Assembly (NCBI RefSeq): GCF_000286955.2
Contig: NZ_AJYK02000008.1
Span: 101,991 to 165,990, forward strand
DNA length: 64,000 nt
Direction: 5' to 3'
Source: Vibrio rumoiensis 1S-45
GTDB lineage: Bacteria > Pseudomonadota > Gammaproteobacteria > Enterobacterales > Vibrionaceae
The notes under the pieces are model-generated. The model had not been told where the DNA came from, searched no databases, and was given only the letters and a program-made list of their open reading frames with translations. Positions 1 through 8,205 of the stretch are shown here, in pieces; within the stretch, counting starts at the first letter, position 1, and every line of letters starts with the position of its first letter. A program made the translations under genes and the position numbers.

Positions 1-122
1 TGAACTGGCTTTGGGTAGTCTTGATTGGCAATGATTTGTTGAAAAGCAGTATCGAGCTGAACTAACTCGCCGCGAACCGACAAATCTTGAAATAAGTAAC
101 GATGCAAAAGATTATTTGCCAT
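1..122 (-). CDS. hslO: Hsp33 redox-regulated chaperone, N-terminal part only
   Basis: This is the first 40 codons of a minus-strand gene that runs off the left edge of the window. The ATG is the complement of 120-122. The peptide begins [20 protein letters not shown], which matches the conserved N-terminus of Hsp33, a cytoplasmic holdase chaperone activated by disulfide formation and zinc release during oxidative stress. The zinc-binding cysteines are C-terminal and lie outside the window, so activity cannot be judged. It lies 21 bases downstream of hslR on the same strand, the usual hslR-hslO pairing of heat-shock genes. Confidence 0.88.
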   Translation of the reverse strand, partial: MANNLLHRYLFQDLSVRGELVQLDTAFQQIIANQDYPKPV

Positions 123-143
123 TAGTAAGGGAACTCCCAGCGA

Positions 144-533
144 TTATTGATGTTTAAATTTAATGATATTACGGCGTTGTTTTTTATCAGGGCGTCGATC
201 TGGACTTGGGCTGTATAACGCATTCAGTTTATGCTTTTGCGCATCTTCTTCACGTTTGGCCAAGCTCTCATCAGTCTCACGATAGAGTGTTTGGGCTTCA
301 GGTGCACCACGACGTTGTTCTGATATTTTTTCTATAACAACCGTTTTTTCTTCTTTACCTTGGCGCACACGAACTTTCGCACCAAGTTCGACAATCTTAC
401 TTGGTTTGGTTCGTTGGTCATTATAGTGAACTTTGCCACCATCAACCATGGTTCGTGCGATGGAACGGGTCTTATAAAAACGAGCCGCCCAGAGCCATTT
501 ATCTAAGCGAACCGATAAAGTTTGTGAGCTCAT
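144..533 (-). CDS. hslR: Hsp15 ribosome-associated heat shock protein
   Basis: The gene encodes 129 aa with an N-terminal S4 RNA-binding domain at about residues 8-65 (RLDKWLWAARFYKTRS, then a GGKVHYN turn) and a basic, lysine-rich C-terminal tail. Family knowledge: Hsp15 binds free 50S subunits that carry a nascent chain and helps recycle stalled ribosomes. The length agrees with E. coli Hsp15 (about 133 aa). It is immediately upstream of hslO on the minus strand and is probably cotranscribed with it. Confidence 0.92.
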   Translation of the reverse strand: MSSQTLSVRLDKWLWAARFYKTRSIARTMVDGGKVHYNDQRTKPSKIVELGAKVRVRQGKEEKTVVIEKISEQRRGAPEAQTLYRETDESLAKREEDAQKHKLNALYSPSPDRRPDKKQRRNIIKFKHQ

Positions 534-898
534 TCTGATATATAACCTTCAAGGGTTTACAGATGACGTAGTATTACGCCCTAGTACTAGATACAAAGTG
601 GTGATGAGCAATAAAAAAATCAAGGTAGAAGCTAAAAGAAGTCGAAAATTTTAGAGGCTATTATTAGCGGTTAATACATTTTCATCATTGGTTAATCCGA
701 TGAGAAAAGGTAGGGAACTTCTGATATTTAGGTGCAAAAATAGAGGTTGTGCATAAAAGTTGATAATAGATGTGTAAAAGTATGATTTAATTTGGTTATA
801 AGCCTTTTAATCGTTAAGCTTGACGTTGTATGGTATGAAGGTTTAAAAATTTTAATATAAAAAGGTGTGGAAATAAGAAGAATGGAGTCTACTTTAAC
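534..898. other. Divergent intergenic region hslR / gsp operon
   Basis: This 365-base AT-rich region has no credible ORF. It must hold the minus-strand promoter of hslR-hslO and the plus-strand promoter of the gsp operon. No CRP or other operator could be assigned with confidence. A weak candidate sigma70 promoter toward gspC is listed separately. Confidence 0.6.
820..849 (+). promoter_or_regulatory. Candidate sigma70 promoter for gspC-N
   Basis: TTGACG at 820-825 is followed after 18 bases by TAAAAA at 844-849, about 50 bases before the gspC ATG. The -35 match is good and the -10 match is mediocre. A second, poorer pair lies upstream (TTGATA 760-765, TATGAT 781-786, 15-base spacer). This is a sequence match only. 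Confidence 0.3.
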
Positions 899-1819
899 AT
901 GTCGACAATGATGGCTTCGAAGGACAATATCAGAGGCCTTTTCGTCCAGCTAGGGCGCCAAATTGTGTTGCATCAAGCACAAATCAGTCGCTGGCTTACG
1001 CTCATTTTTACCGCTTTAATTGCGTGGGTTATTGGCGCATTAATATGGGCGATCCTGACACCAGCCCCTTCGGTTGGAAAGTGGTCTGCGACGGCAGTCT
1101 CATCTAATGCATCCTCTGCACCTCAAGTGTCTAACATTTCAAATTTATTAAGTGCCAACCTTTTTGGGATCTATATTCATAATCAAGCGCAAAGTGCCCA
1201 AAAACAGCAAGTGGCTCAAGATGCCCCTCAAACCCGTTTAAATCTTACCTTAGTGGGCGCGGTATCTAGCAGTAATGAGCAATTAAGCTTGGCTATTATT
1301 GCCAACCAAGGAAAACAAGCCACTTATGGTATTGGCGAGACGATTGAGAACACTCGAGCCACGCTTAAAGCAGTATTAATTGATCGAGTGATTATTCAGA
1401 ATCAAGGTCGCGATGAAACCTTGATGTTAGCTGGGATTGATTACAACAAAGAGCCACAAACCATTGCGAGTAAGCGCGGTGAGCCAGAACAAGATGTTGA
1501 AGCTCCAAGTGATGATAATTTAAGTGCTATTCGAACCGAGATTTCTAGCGACCCACAAAAAATATTTCAGTACATTCGTCTTTCTCAAGTAATGGAAGAT
1601 GGAAGCCTGAAAGGTTATCGCGTACGCCCTGGCAGTCAACGGGAATTATTTGATCAAGTCGGGCTTAAAGAAGGCGATATTGCCACTGTATTAAATGGGA
1701 AGGATTTAACCGATCCTTCTCAAATAGCCTCTCTATGGAAAGACGCGTTAGGTCTCAATGAATGGAACTTAACCGTAGAACGAGATGGCCAAACTCATGA
1801 TATTTACATTCAGTTTTAA
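899..1819 (+). CDS. gspC: Type II secretion system inner-membrane protein GspC (EpsC)
   Basis: GspC links the inner-membrane platform to the secretin. The 306-aa protein has a short cytoplasmic N-terminus, one membrane segment at about residues 32-53 (WLTLIFTALIAWVIGALIWA), a low-complexity Ser/Ala linker, the homology region that contacts GspD at about 85-165 (LLSANLFGIY to GIDY), and a C-terminal PDZ domain at about 210-306 (YRVRPGSQRELFDQVGLKEGD). It is the first gene of the gspC-N operon. The ATG at 899 was taken because the protein aligns in architecture from there. A hairpin with a T-run lies between it and gspD. Confidence 0.95.
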   Translation: MSTMMASKDNIRGLFVQLGRQIVLHQAQISRWLTLIFTALIAWVIGALIWAILTPAPSVGKWSATAVSSNASSAPQVSNISNLLSANLFGIYIHNQAQSAQKQQVAQDAPQTRLNLTLVGAVSSSNEQLSLAIIANQGKQATYGIGETIENTRATLKAVLIDRVIIQNQGRDETLMLAGIDYNKEPQTIASKRGEPEQDVEAPSDDNLSAIRTEISSDPQKIFQYIRLSQVMEDGSLKGYRVRPGSQRELFDQVGLKEGDIATVLNGKDLTDPSQIASLWKDALGLNEWNLTVERDGQTHDIYIQF

Positions 1820-1821
1820 AG

Positions 1822-1842
1822 CGAATAGTCATTCGTTTTTTT
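1822..1842 (+). terminator. Short hairpin plus T-run in the gspC-gspD gap (possible attenuator)
   Basis: CGAAT (1822-1826), a 4-base loop and ATTCG (1831-1835) are followed by seven T residues to 1842. The stem is only 5 bp, so termination would be partial at most. A second hairpin, TCACC-CAT-GGTGA (1855-1867), sits directly ahead of the gspD ribosome binding site. Confidence 0.4.
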
Positions 1843-1880
1843 AGGATAGCAACGTCACCCATGGTGAGCAGGAGCAACGT

Positions 1881-3905
1881 GTGAAAAAGTGGTTGAGTAA
1901 AATCTCACTAATATTAATGACCGGATTTGTGTCAATATCTGCCTCAGCAGAAGAGTTCAGTGCTAGCTTTAAAGGCACTGATATTCAGGAGTTCATCAAT
2001 ATTGTTGGACGTAATCTTCAAAAAACCATTATTGTCGATCCAACTGTGCGCGGAAAAATTGATGTGCGCAGCTATGATGTGTTGAATGAAGAACAGTACT
2101 ATAAATTCTTCCTCAATGTTTTAGAGGTTTATGGTTACGCTGTTGTTCAAATGGACAACGGCATTTTGAAAGTCATCAAAGATAAAGATGCGAAAACGGC
2201 CGCTATTCCGGTGGTTGGTAATGACTCGACTATTTCCGGGGATGCCGTGATCACTCGAGTTGTACCGGTAAAAAATGTGTCTGTGCGTGAACTTTCTCCT
2301 ATCTTACGTCAACTTAATGATAATGCGGGTGCCGGTAACGTTGTCCATTATGACCCTTCCAATATTATTTTACTTACCGGACGTGCTTCTGTCGTCAACC
2401 GTTTAGCGGACATTATTAAGCGGGTTGACCAAGCGGGCGACAAAGAGGTTGAAGTGGTTGAGCTGAAAAATGCTTCTGCCACTGAAATGGTGCGTATTGT
2501 GGATGCGCTAAGTAAAAGCGCAGATGCGAAGAACACCCCTGAATTGCTTCAACCAAAATTGGTTGCCGATGAACGTACCAATTCAATCTTAATTTCTGGT
2601 GATCCTAAAGTGCGTCAGCGTTTAAGAAAGCTGATTAGTCAGCTTGATGTTGAAATGGCAACCAAAGGCAATAACCGTGTTATTTATTTACGTTACGCTA
2701 AAGCAGAAGACTTAGTGAAAGTGCTTTCTGGCGTATCGGAAAACTTACAAGCCGAGAAAGATTCTGGAGCAGGTTCAGGTACCAATAAAACCAAAGTATT
2801 GATCACTGCTGATCCGGGTACGAACGCTTTAGTTTTAACGGCGCCGCCAGATATTATGCAAGCTTTGGAAGAGGTAATTGGGCAGCTTGATATCCGTCGA
2901 GCACAAGTCTTAATTGAAGCCTTGATTGTTGAGCTTTCTGAAGGAGAAGGTATTGAGCTAGGTGCTCAATATGCGAATTTAGAAACAGGTAGCATGGTGC
3001 AATATTCCAATGCTAATGCTCAAATTGGCCAAGTAGCGATTGGTATACAAGAAGCAAAACCAACACTAGGAACAACTACTACCGTGGTCAGTGCGGATGG
3101 TTCAACAACCACTTCAACGACTCCAGATACAAATGGAGATTATTCAACTCTTGCTTCTGCATTAAGTGGTGTGAATGGTGCTGCACTGAGTCTGGTTAAA
3201 GGAGATTGGGCAGCATTAGTCAGTGCGGTGGCAACCGATACTAGCTCCAACATTCTTTCATCTCCAAGTATTACAGTGTTAGATAATAGTGAAGCGTCTT
3301 TCATTGTTGGTGAAGAAGTGCCAGTAATTACCGGTTCAACCGCCGGTGCGGACAACGATAACCCATTCCAAACCGTTGACCGTAAAGAAGTGGGTATTAA
3401 GTTAAGAGTGACCCCTCAGATCAACGAAGGTGACTCGATTCAAATGAAAATTGAACAAGAAGTGTCGAATGTTTTAGGGCCAAGTGGTGCAGTCGATGTT
3501 CGTTTTGCCAAACGTCAAATTAACACTTCAGTGATGGTGCAAGATGGACAAATGATTGTCTTAGGCGGTTTGATTGATGATCGTGCCCAAGAAAGTGTCT
3601 CTAAAATTCCGCTGCTTGGTGACATTCCTTATTTAGGTGCATTGTTCTCATACACCAATACTACCAAAGAGAAAAAGAACTTAATGGTGTTCATCAAGCC
3701 AACGATTATTCGTGATGGTATGGCGCTTGATGGCTTGTCTCGTCGTAAGTACAACTACATTCGTGCAGAGCAATTATACCGAGCGCAAAAGGGCTTAAAA
3801 TTACTGCCTAATGCGGAAACTCCTGTGATCCCTCGATTTGGTGATGATGCACGTCAACCTTCAGAAATCCAAGCGTTCCTTGATCAGTTGCAGGATGAAA
3901 AGTAA
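1881..3905 (+). CDS. gspD: Type II secretion system secretin GspD (EpsD)
   Basis: This is the outer-membrane secretin, the multimeric gate through which folded exoproteins leave. The 674-aa protein has a signal peptide (residues 1-23, cut after ASA), an N0 domain (about 24-100), repeated N1-N3 domains (about 120-335; NDNAGAGNVVHYDPSNIILLTG is typical of N1) and the secretin core (about 335-610, with VPVITGS and GGLIDD motifs), then a C-terminal S-domain-like tail. A Ser/Thr-rich insert lies near residues 390-420. The start is GTG at 1881, preceded by GGAG at 1871. Its TAA overlaps the gspE ATG by one base (TAATG), indicating translational coupling. Confidence 0.96.
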   Translation: MKKWLSKISLILMTGFVSISASAEEFSASFKGTDIQEFINIVGRNLQKTIIVDPTVRGKIDVRSYDVLNEEQYYKFFLNVLEVYGYAVVQMDNGILKVIKDKDAKTAAIPVVGNDSTISGDAVITRVVPVKNVSVRELSPILRQLNDNAGAGNVVHYDPSNIILLTGRASVVNRLADIIKRVDQAGDKEVEVVELKNASATEMVRIVDALSKSADAKNTPELLQPKLVADERTNSILISGDPKVRQRLRKLISQLDVEMATKGNNRVIYLRYAKAEDLVKVLSGVSENLQAEKDSGAGSGTNKTKVLITADPGTNALVLTAPPDIMQALEEVIGQLDIRRAQVLIEALIVELSEGEGIELGAQYANLETGSMVQYSNANAQIGQVAIGIQEAKPTLGTTTTVVSADGSTTTSTTPDTNGDYSTLASALSGVNGAALSLVKGDWAALVSAVATDTSSNILSSPSITVLDNSEASFIVGEEVPVITGSTAGADNDNPFQTVDRKEVGIKLRVTPQINEGDSIQMKIEQEVSNVLGPSGAVDVRFAKRQINTSVMVQDGQMIVLGGLIDDRAQESVSKIPLLGDIPYLGALFSYTNTTKEKKNLMVFIKPTIIRDGMALDGLSRRKYNYIRAEQLYRAQKGLKLLPNAETPVIPRFGDDARQPSEIQAFLDQLQDEK

Positions 3906-5432
3906 TGAGTCAAATGATGGATGAATCGTCAATGCAACCCGAGTTAGAAGAATCTGCTCGCCCTGCATTTCGTCTTCCTTTTGCTTTTGCAAAGCGCCAT
4001 CAAGTGGTACTGGATTACAACGAACAGCAGCAAGCGATTCTTTATTATACGGGCGATCTTGCCTCGCAAGTGATGTTAGAGATTCGCCGGGCATTGGGTC
4101 AAGCTTTTGCTCCACAGCATCTCGATGGCAATGCATTTGAACGTAAGTTAACCGGAAGCGTATCAGCGCGATTCTTCGGAAGCTCGCCAATTAATGGAAG
4201 ACATTGGCGCCGATGATGATTTTTTCTCATTAGCTGAAGAGCTGCCAGAGAATGAAGATTTATTAGAGTCGGAAGATGATGCCCCGATCATTAAATTGAT
4301 CAATGCCATGTTGGGTGAAGCGATCAAAGAGGGTGCATCCGATATTCATATCGAAAGTTTTGAAAAGGTCTTATCTATTCGTTTTCGTGTCGATGGTGTG
4401 TTGCGTGAAGTCTTATCACCAAGCCGTAAACTGGCACCGATCTTAGTGTCGCGTGTCAAAGTAATGGCGAAACTCGATATTGCTGAAAAACGTGTTCCAC
4501 AAGATGGCCGGATTTCATTACGTATTGGCGGTCGAGCGGTTGATGTTCGTGTATCGACGATGCCGTCATCGCACGGTGAGCGAGTGGTGATGCGTCTGCT
4601 GGATAAAAATGCTACGCGTTTAGATCTGCACAGCCTTGGCATGACACCGAAAAACCACGAATCTTTCCGCCAATTAATTGCACGACCTCACGGTATCATC
4701 TTGGTAACCGGTCCGACAGGTTCGGGTAAATCAACCACGTTATACGCTGGCTTGCAAGAACTGAACAGCACTGAGCGTAATATCTTAACCGTTGAAGACC
4801 CGATCGAATTTGATATTGATGGTATCGGTCAAACCCAAGTTAACACCAAGGTTGATATGACCTTTGCTCGTGGTTTACGCGCCATTTTACGTCAAGATCC
4901 CGACGTGGTAATGGTCGGGGAAATTCGCGATCTGGAAACGGCACAAATTGGTGTTCAAGCCTCTTTAACGGGTCACTTGGTGATGTCGACTCTTCATACC
5001 AATACAGCGATTGGTGCGATTACTCGTTTACGTGATATGGGCATAGAACCATTCTTAATTTCTTCCTCTTTACTTGGTGTACTGGCGCAGCGTTTGGTTC
5101 GAACCTTATGCCCAAGCTGTAAAGTGCCATTTCAAGCCGACATTCAGCAAAAGAAATTATTCAATGTTTCTGAGAATGAAGCCTTAACTTTGTATAAACC
5201 ACAAGGTTGTGAGAAGTGTAATCACAAAGGGTATCGTGGCCGAACCGGTATCCATGAGTTGTTGATGATTGATGACAAGACCCAAGAGCTGATTCACTCC
5301 GAAGCAGGTGAACAGGCGATTGAGTCTGCGATTCGCGCTAAAACACCAAGTATTCGCGATGATGGTTTAGCCAAAGTACGTCAAGGTATTACGACATTAG
5401 AAGAAGTGCTGCGCGTCACTAAGGAAGTGTAA
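3905..5432 (+). pseudogene. gspE: Type II secretion ATPase GspE (EpsE), interrupted by a 1-base frameshift
   Basis: GspE is the hexameric cytoplasmic ATPase that drives the pseudopilus. Two overlapping frames carry it: 3905-4216 encodes the N-terminal domain, and 4194-5432 encodes the rest. After ACC at 4151-4153 an extra G (4154 or 4155) shifts the frame. Skipping it joins KLT to [16 protein letters not shown], as in Vibrio EpsE, and restores a 508-aa protein, close to the family length of about 503. The downstream frame keeps Walker A (GPTGSGKST), the Asp/His boxes, Walker B (VMVGEIRD) and the CPSC/CEKC zinc site. The N-terminal GspL-binding domain would be separated if the shift is real. 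A natural recent mutation and a sequencing error cannot be told apart here. Every other gsp gene is intact. Confidence 0.88.
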
Positions 5433-5435
5433 ATC

Positions 5436-6659
5436 ATGGCCGCGTTTGAATATAAAGCACTGGATGCGAAGGGAAAGCAAAAAAAAGGCATTCTAGAAGG
5501 TGATAATGCTCGACAGGTTCGCCAACGTTTAAAAGAAAAAGGCTTAATGCCAACCGAAGTCGTTGAAACCAAAGCCAAAACACAAAGTTCTAAAAAAGGT
5601 GGCTTTAGTTTTCAACGCGGTATTAGCACCAATGAATTAGCCCTCATTACGCGCCAACTTTCGACATTAGTGCAAGCTGGTATGCCACTTGAAGAGTGTA
5701 TTCGAGCGGTCGCTGAGCAATCTGATAAGCCACAGATACGCAATATGTTAGTGAGTATTCGCTCTCGTGTCGTGGAAGGTTATACCTTGTCCGATAGTAT
5801 GGCGGAGTTTCCTGCGGTATTTGATGATCTGTTTTGTGCCATGGTGGCGGCCGGTGAAAAATCGGGTCACTTGGATGCGATCTTAGATCGTTTGGCTGAT
5901 TACGCTGAAAATCGCCAAAAGATGCGTTCCAAATTACAACAAGCCCTTATTTACCCAACCATGCTGACCTTAATTGCGATCAGCGTTGTGGCGTTTTTAC
6001 TTGCTGCTGTCGTCCCTAAAATTGTTGATCAATTTGTTCAAATGGGGCAAGGCTTACCGCTCTCTACTCAATTCCTGTTAACCGCCAGTAATTTTGTTCA
6101 ACACTGGGGTATCGCCTTATTGCTCGGTATTATTGCGTTCATCGTCGCATTGAAAATGGCGCTTAAAAAGCCAGATTTTCGTTTGAAATGGGATAAACGC
6201 GTTTTGGCTTTACCTGTGATTGGTAAAGTAGCTAAAGGGTTAAATACTTCGCGTTTTGCTCGCACTTTAGCCATTTGTTCTTCCAGTGCCATTCCTTTGC
6301 TAGATGGCATGAAAGTGGCGGCGGATGTAATGAGTAATCAATACTTTAAATCACAAATTTTAGAGGCATCAGAAAAAGTGCGTGAAGGCACCAGTTTGCG
6401 TAAATCATTGGAGCATACTGGGTTATTCCCACCGATGATGTTACACATGATTGCCAGTGGTGAGCAAAGTGGTGAATTAGAACCTATGCTGATTCGCGCA
6501 GCGGACAACCAAGACCGTGATTTTGAATCATTGGTGAATATGGCACTTGGCATTTTTGAGCCATTACTGATTGTAGCCATGGCTGGTATTGTGTTGTTTA
6601 TTGTGACCGCAACCTTAATGCCAATTTTAGAATTGAATAATTTAGTTACGCAAAAATAG
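5436..6659 (+). CDS. gspF: Type II secretion system inner-membrane platform protein GspF (EpsF)
   Basis: GspF is the polytopic platform protein that couples the GspE ATPase to pseudopilin assembly. The 407-aa protein has two repeated T2SF cytoplasmic domains (about 70-195 and 270-395; LALITRQLSTLVQAGMPLEE and ARTLAICSSSAIPLLDGM) and three membrane segments: about 170-195 (LTLIAISVVAFLLAAVV), 220-245 (ALLLGIIAFIVAL) and 375-400 (PLLIVAMAGIVLFIVTATL). The ATG lies 3 bases after the gspE stop, with AAGGAAG at 5421-5427 as ribosome binding site. It is followed by an unusually long gap containing hairpins before gspG. Confidence 0.96.
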   Translation: MAAFEYKALDAKGKQKKGILEGDNARQVRQRLKEKGLMPTEVVETKAKTQSSKKGGFSFQRGISTNELALITRQLSTLVQAGMPLEECIRAVAEQSDKPQIRNMLVSIRSRVVEGYTLSDSMAEFPAVFDDLFCAMVAAGEKSGHLDAILDRLADYAENRQKMRSKLQQALIYPTMLTLIAISVVAFLLAAVVPKIVDQFVQMGQGLPLSTQFLLTASNFVQHWGIALLLGIIAFIVALKMALKKPDFRLKWDKRVLALPVIGKVAKGLNTSRFARTLAICSSSAIPLLDGMKVAADVMSNQYFKSQILEASEKVREGTSLRKSLEHTGLFPPMMLHMIASGEQSGELEPMLIRAADNQDRDFESLVNMALGIFEPLLIVAMAGIVLFIVTATLMPILELNNLVTQK

Positions 6660-6673
6660 ATCAACGGCAAGAG

Positions 6674-6729
6674 CCGCATTCTGAAAATGCGGAACGAATT
6701 ATCCGGACCTCGCTCTAAAGTGAGAGAGC
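6674..6729 (+). repeat. Hairpins in the gspF-gspG gap, related to the dispersed palindromic repeat
   Basis: CCGCATT (6674-6680) pairs with AATGCGG (6686-6692) across a 5-base loop. GCTCT (6712-6716) can pair with AGAGC (6725-6729). The segment from 6677 to about 6706 aligns without gaps, at roughly 80% by eye, with the repeat at 28920-28949 between ompR and envZ. No T-run follows, so it is more likely an mRNA processing or stability element than a terminator. Confidence 0.55.
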
Positions 6730-6754
6730 TTAAAATTTTGTACAGGAGAGAAAC

Positions 6755-7216
6755 ATGAGAAAAACAATTAACCCAACCACAAGTAAACAAAAAGGCTTCA
6801 CCTTACTCGAAGTAATGGTTGTGGTGGTCATTCTTGGGATTTTAGCCAGTTTTGTTGTACCTAACCTTTTAGGTAACAAAGAAAAAGCAGATCAACAAAA
6901 AGCAGTGACTGACATTGTCGCATTAGAAAATGCGTTAGATATGTATAAGTTAGACAACAGTGTTTATCCAACGACTGACCAAGGCTTAGAAGCGTTAGTG
7001 AGCAAGCCAACAGGTAGCCCAGAGCCGCGTAATTATCGTGATGGTGGTTACATCAAACGTTTACCAAGTGATCCTTGGGGCGGTGATTATCAATACCTAA
7101 GCCCTGGTGATCACGGCACGGTAGACGTGTTTAGTTTAGGTTCCGATGGTCAAGAAGGTGGCGATGACGGTTCACAAAAAGACATCGGTAACTGGAATAT
7201 TCAAGACTTCCAATAA
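6755..7216 (+). CDS. gspG: Type II secretion system major pseudopilin GspG (EpsG)
   Basis: GspG is the main pseudopilus subunit. The 153-aa prepilin has a short basic leader cut at KG^FTLLEV by the prepilin peptidase, Glu at mature position 5, a hydrophobic helix (VMVVVVILGILASFVVPNLL), and the C-terminal GspG fold with the calcium-binding region (SLGSDGQEGGDD). AGGAGAG at 6743-6749 is a strong ribosome binding site. Hairpins lie on both sides of the gene, in keeping with the need for more GspG than the other subunits. Confidence 0.97.
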   Translation: MRKTINPTTSKQKGFTLLEVMVVVVILGILASFVVPNLLGNKEKADQQKAVTDIVALENALDMYKLDNSVYPTTDQGLEALVSKPTGSPEPRNYRDGGYIKRLPSDPWGGDYQYLSPGDHGTVDVFSLGSDGQEGGDDGSQKDIGNWNIQDFQ

Positions 7217-7231
7217 GGAAGTGAATACACC

Positions 7232-7255
7232 TATACCCTAAGTAAGAGGGGTATA
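7232..7255 (+). other. Stem-loop after gspG
   Basis: TATACCC (7232-7238) and GGGTATA (7249-7255) form a 7-bp stem with a 10-base loop. The following sequence AATCG has no T-run. It may block 3'-exonuclease decay of gspG mRNA inside the operon transcript. Confidence 0.45.
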
Positions 7256-7271
7256 AATCGTAAGGATAACC

Positions 7272-7853
7272 ATGAAGCGTCAAGCTGGCTTTACCTTATT
7301 GGAAATATTACTGGTGGTGGTATTAATGTCCCTCAGCGCACTGGCTGTGGTGCAAACGCTACCTCAAAGTAAAGATGACCAAGCTAAAGAACAAGCCTCA
7401 CGCTTTTTTCAGCGCCTGCAATTGTTGAGCGATGATGCGATTTTAAATGGTCGAGATTATGGTATTCGTCTTGATGATAAAAAATCGACCTACACCTACA
7501 TGCAATTAGATGAAGAAGGTTGGAAAGAGGTTGAATCGAGTCCTTATTTTACTGAAACCAGTATGGATGACGATTTAACCTTTTCGTTTGAATTGGGTGG
7601 TGATGCGTGGTCGGACAGTGATCGTTTATTTAAGCAAGAAGATTTTTATGAAGACCGCTTTGAAGACGACGAAGAAGAAAAAGTGAAGCCGCCTCAAGTG
7701 TTCGTATTGTCGAGCGGGGAAGTGACGCCTTTTGAGATATCGTTTGTATCGGATAGTCAACAATCACTAGATGAACGATGGCGAGTCAATGTTACCGAAG
7801 CAGGCGTAATTCAATTGCTTGCGCCGGGAGAGGTTAATGAACAAAGCAACTAA
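7272..7853 (+). CDS. gspH: Type II secretion system minor pseudopilin GspH (EpsH)
   Basis: This is a 193-aa minor pseudopilin. The leader MKRQAG is followed by FTLLEILLVVVLMSLSALAV, with Glu at mature position 5 and the prepilin peptidase site G^F. The globular part has an acidic stretch (FEDDEEEKVKPP) near residues 133-145. Family knowledge places GspH in the pseudopilus tip complex with GspI, J and K. Its 3' end overlaps gspI by 17 bases. Confidence 0.94.
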   Translation: MKRQAGFTLLEILLVVVLMSLSALAVVQTLPQSKDDQAKEQASRFFQRLQLLSDDAILNGRDYGIRLDDKKSTYTYMQLDEEGWKEVESSPYFTETSMDDDLTFSFELGGDAWSDSDRLFKQEDFYEDRFEDDEEEKVKPPQVFVLSSGEVTPFEISFVSDSQQSLDERWRVNVTEAGVIQLLAPGEVNEQSN

Positions 7854-8205
7854 TCGAGTACGCGGGATGACCCTGCTAGAAGTATTGATTGCTTTGGCTA
7901 TTTTCGCCACGGCTGCGATCAGTGTGATTCGAGCGGTCACACAACACATTAACACCTTAACCTATCTGGAAGAGAAAACCTTTGCCAGTATGGTGGTGGA
8001 TAATCAGTTGGCTATGGTCAACCTAGCAAGTTCATTCAATTCGAGCAAAAAAGGTGTTGAAGAGTTTGCGGGTAAGCAATGGTATTGGAGCGCAACACCG
8101 ATCAAAACAGGATCGGATTTAATAAAAGCCGTTGATGTAAGTGTGGCTATTGATCCAGAGCGTAAAAATACATTAATGACGGTGAGAACGTATGTTAAAC
8201 CGTAG
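7837..8205 (+). CDS. gspI: Type II secretion system minor pseudopilin GspI (EpsI)
   Basis: This is a 122-aa minor pseudopilin beginning MNKATNRVRG^MTLLEVLIALAIF. The ATG at 7837 was chosen over an in-frame TTG at 7819, because GGGAGAGG (7826-7833) lies at a good distance and the leader then has normal length. GspI starts assembly of the tip complex with GspJ and GspK. It overlaps gspH upstream and gspJ downstream (14 bases), so the reading frames are translationally coupled. Confidence 0.92.
   Translation: MNKATNRVRGMTLLEVLIALAIFATAAISVIRAVTQHINTLTYLEEKTFASMVVDNQLAMVNLASSFNSSKKGVEEFAGKQWYWSATPIKTGSDLIKAVDVSVAIDPERKNTLMTVRTYVKP

Noticed and set aside
4151..4160. Programmed ribosomal frameshift in gspE
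   Set aside because: The site (ACCGGAAGCG) has no slippery heptamer or homopolymer and no obvious stimulatory structure, and other EpsE genes are in one frame. Mutation or sequencing error is simpler.
3861..4190. 109-codon minus-strand frame over the gspD/gspE junction
   Set aside because: It is antisense to conserved gspD and gspE coding sequence and has no recognisable domain or context.
6338..6790. 150-codon minus-strand frame over gspF and the gspG start
   Set aside because: It is antisense to gspF and gspG, low in conserved features, and a shadow of the real codon pattern.
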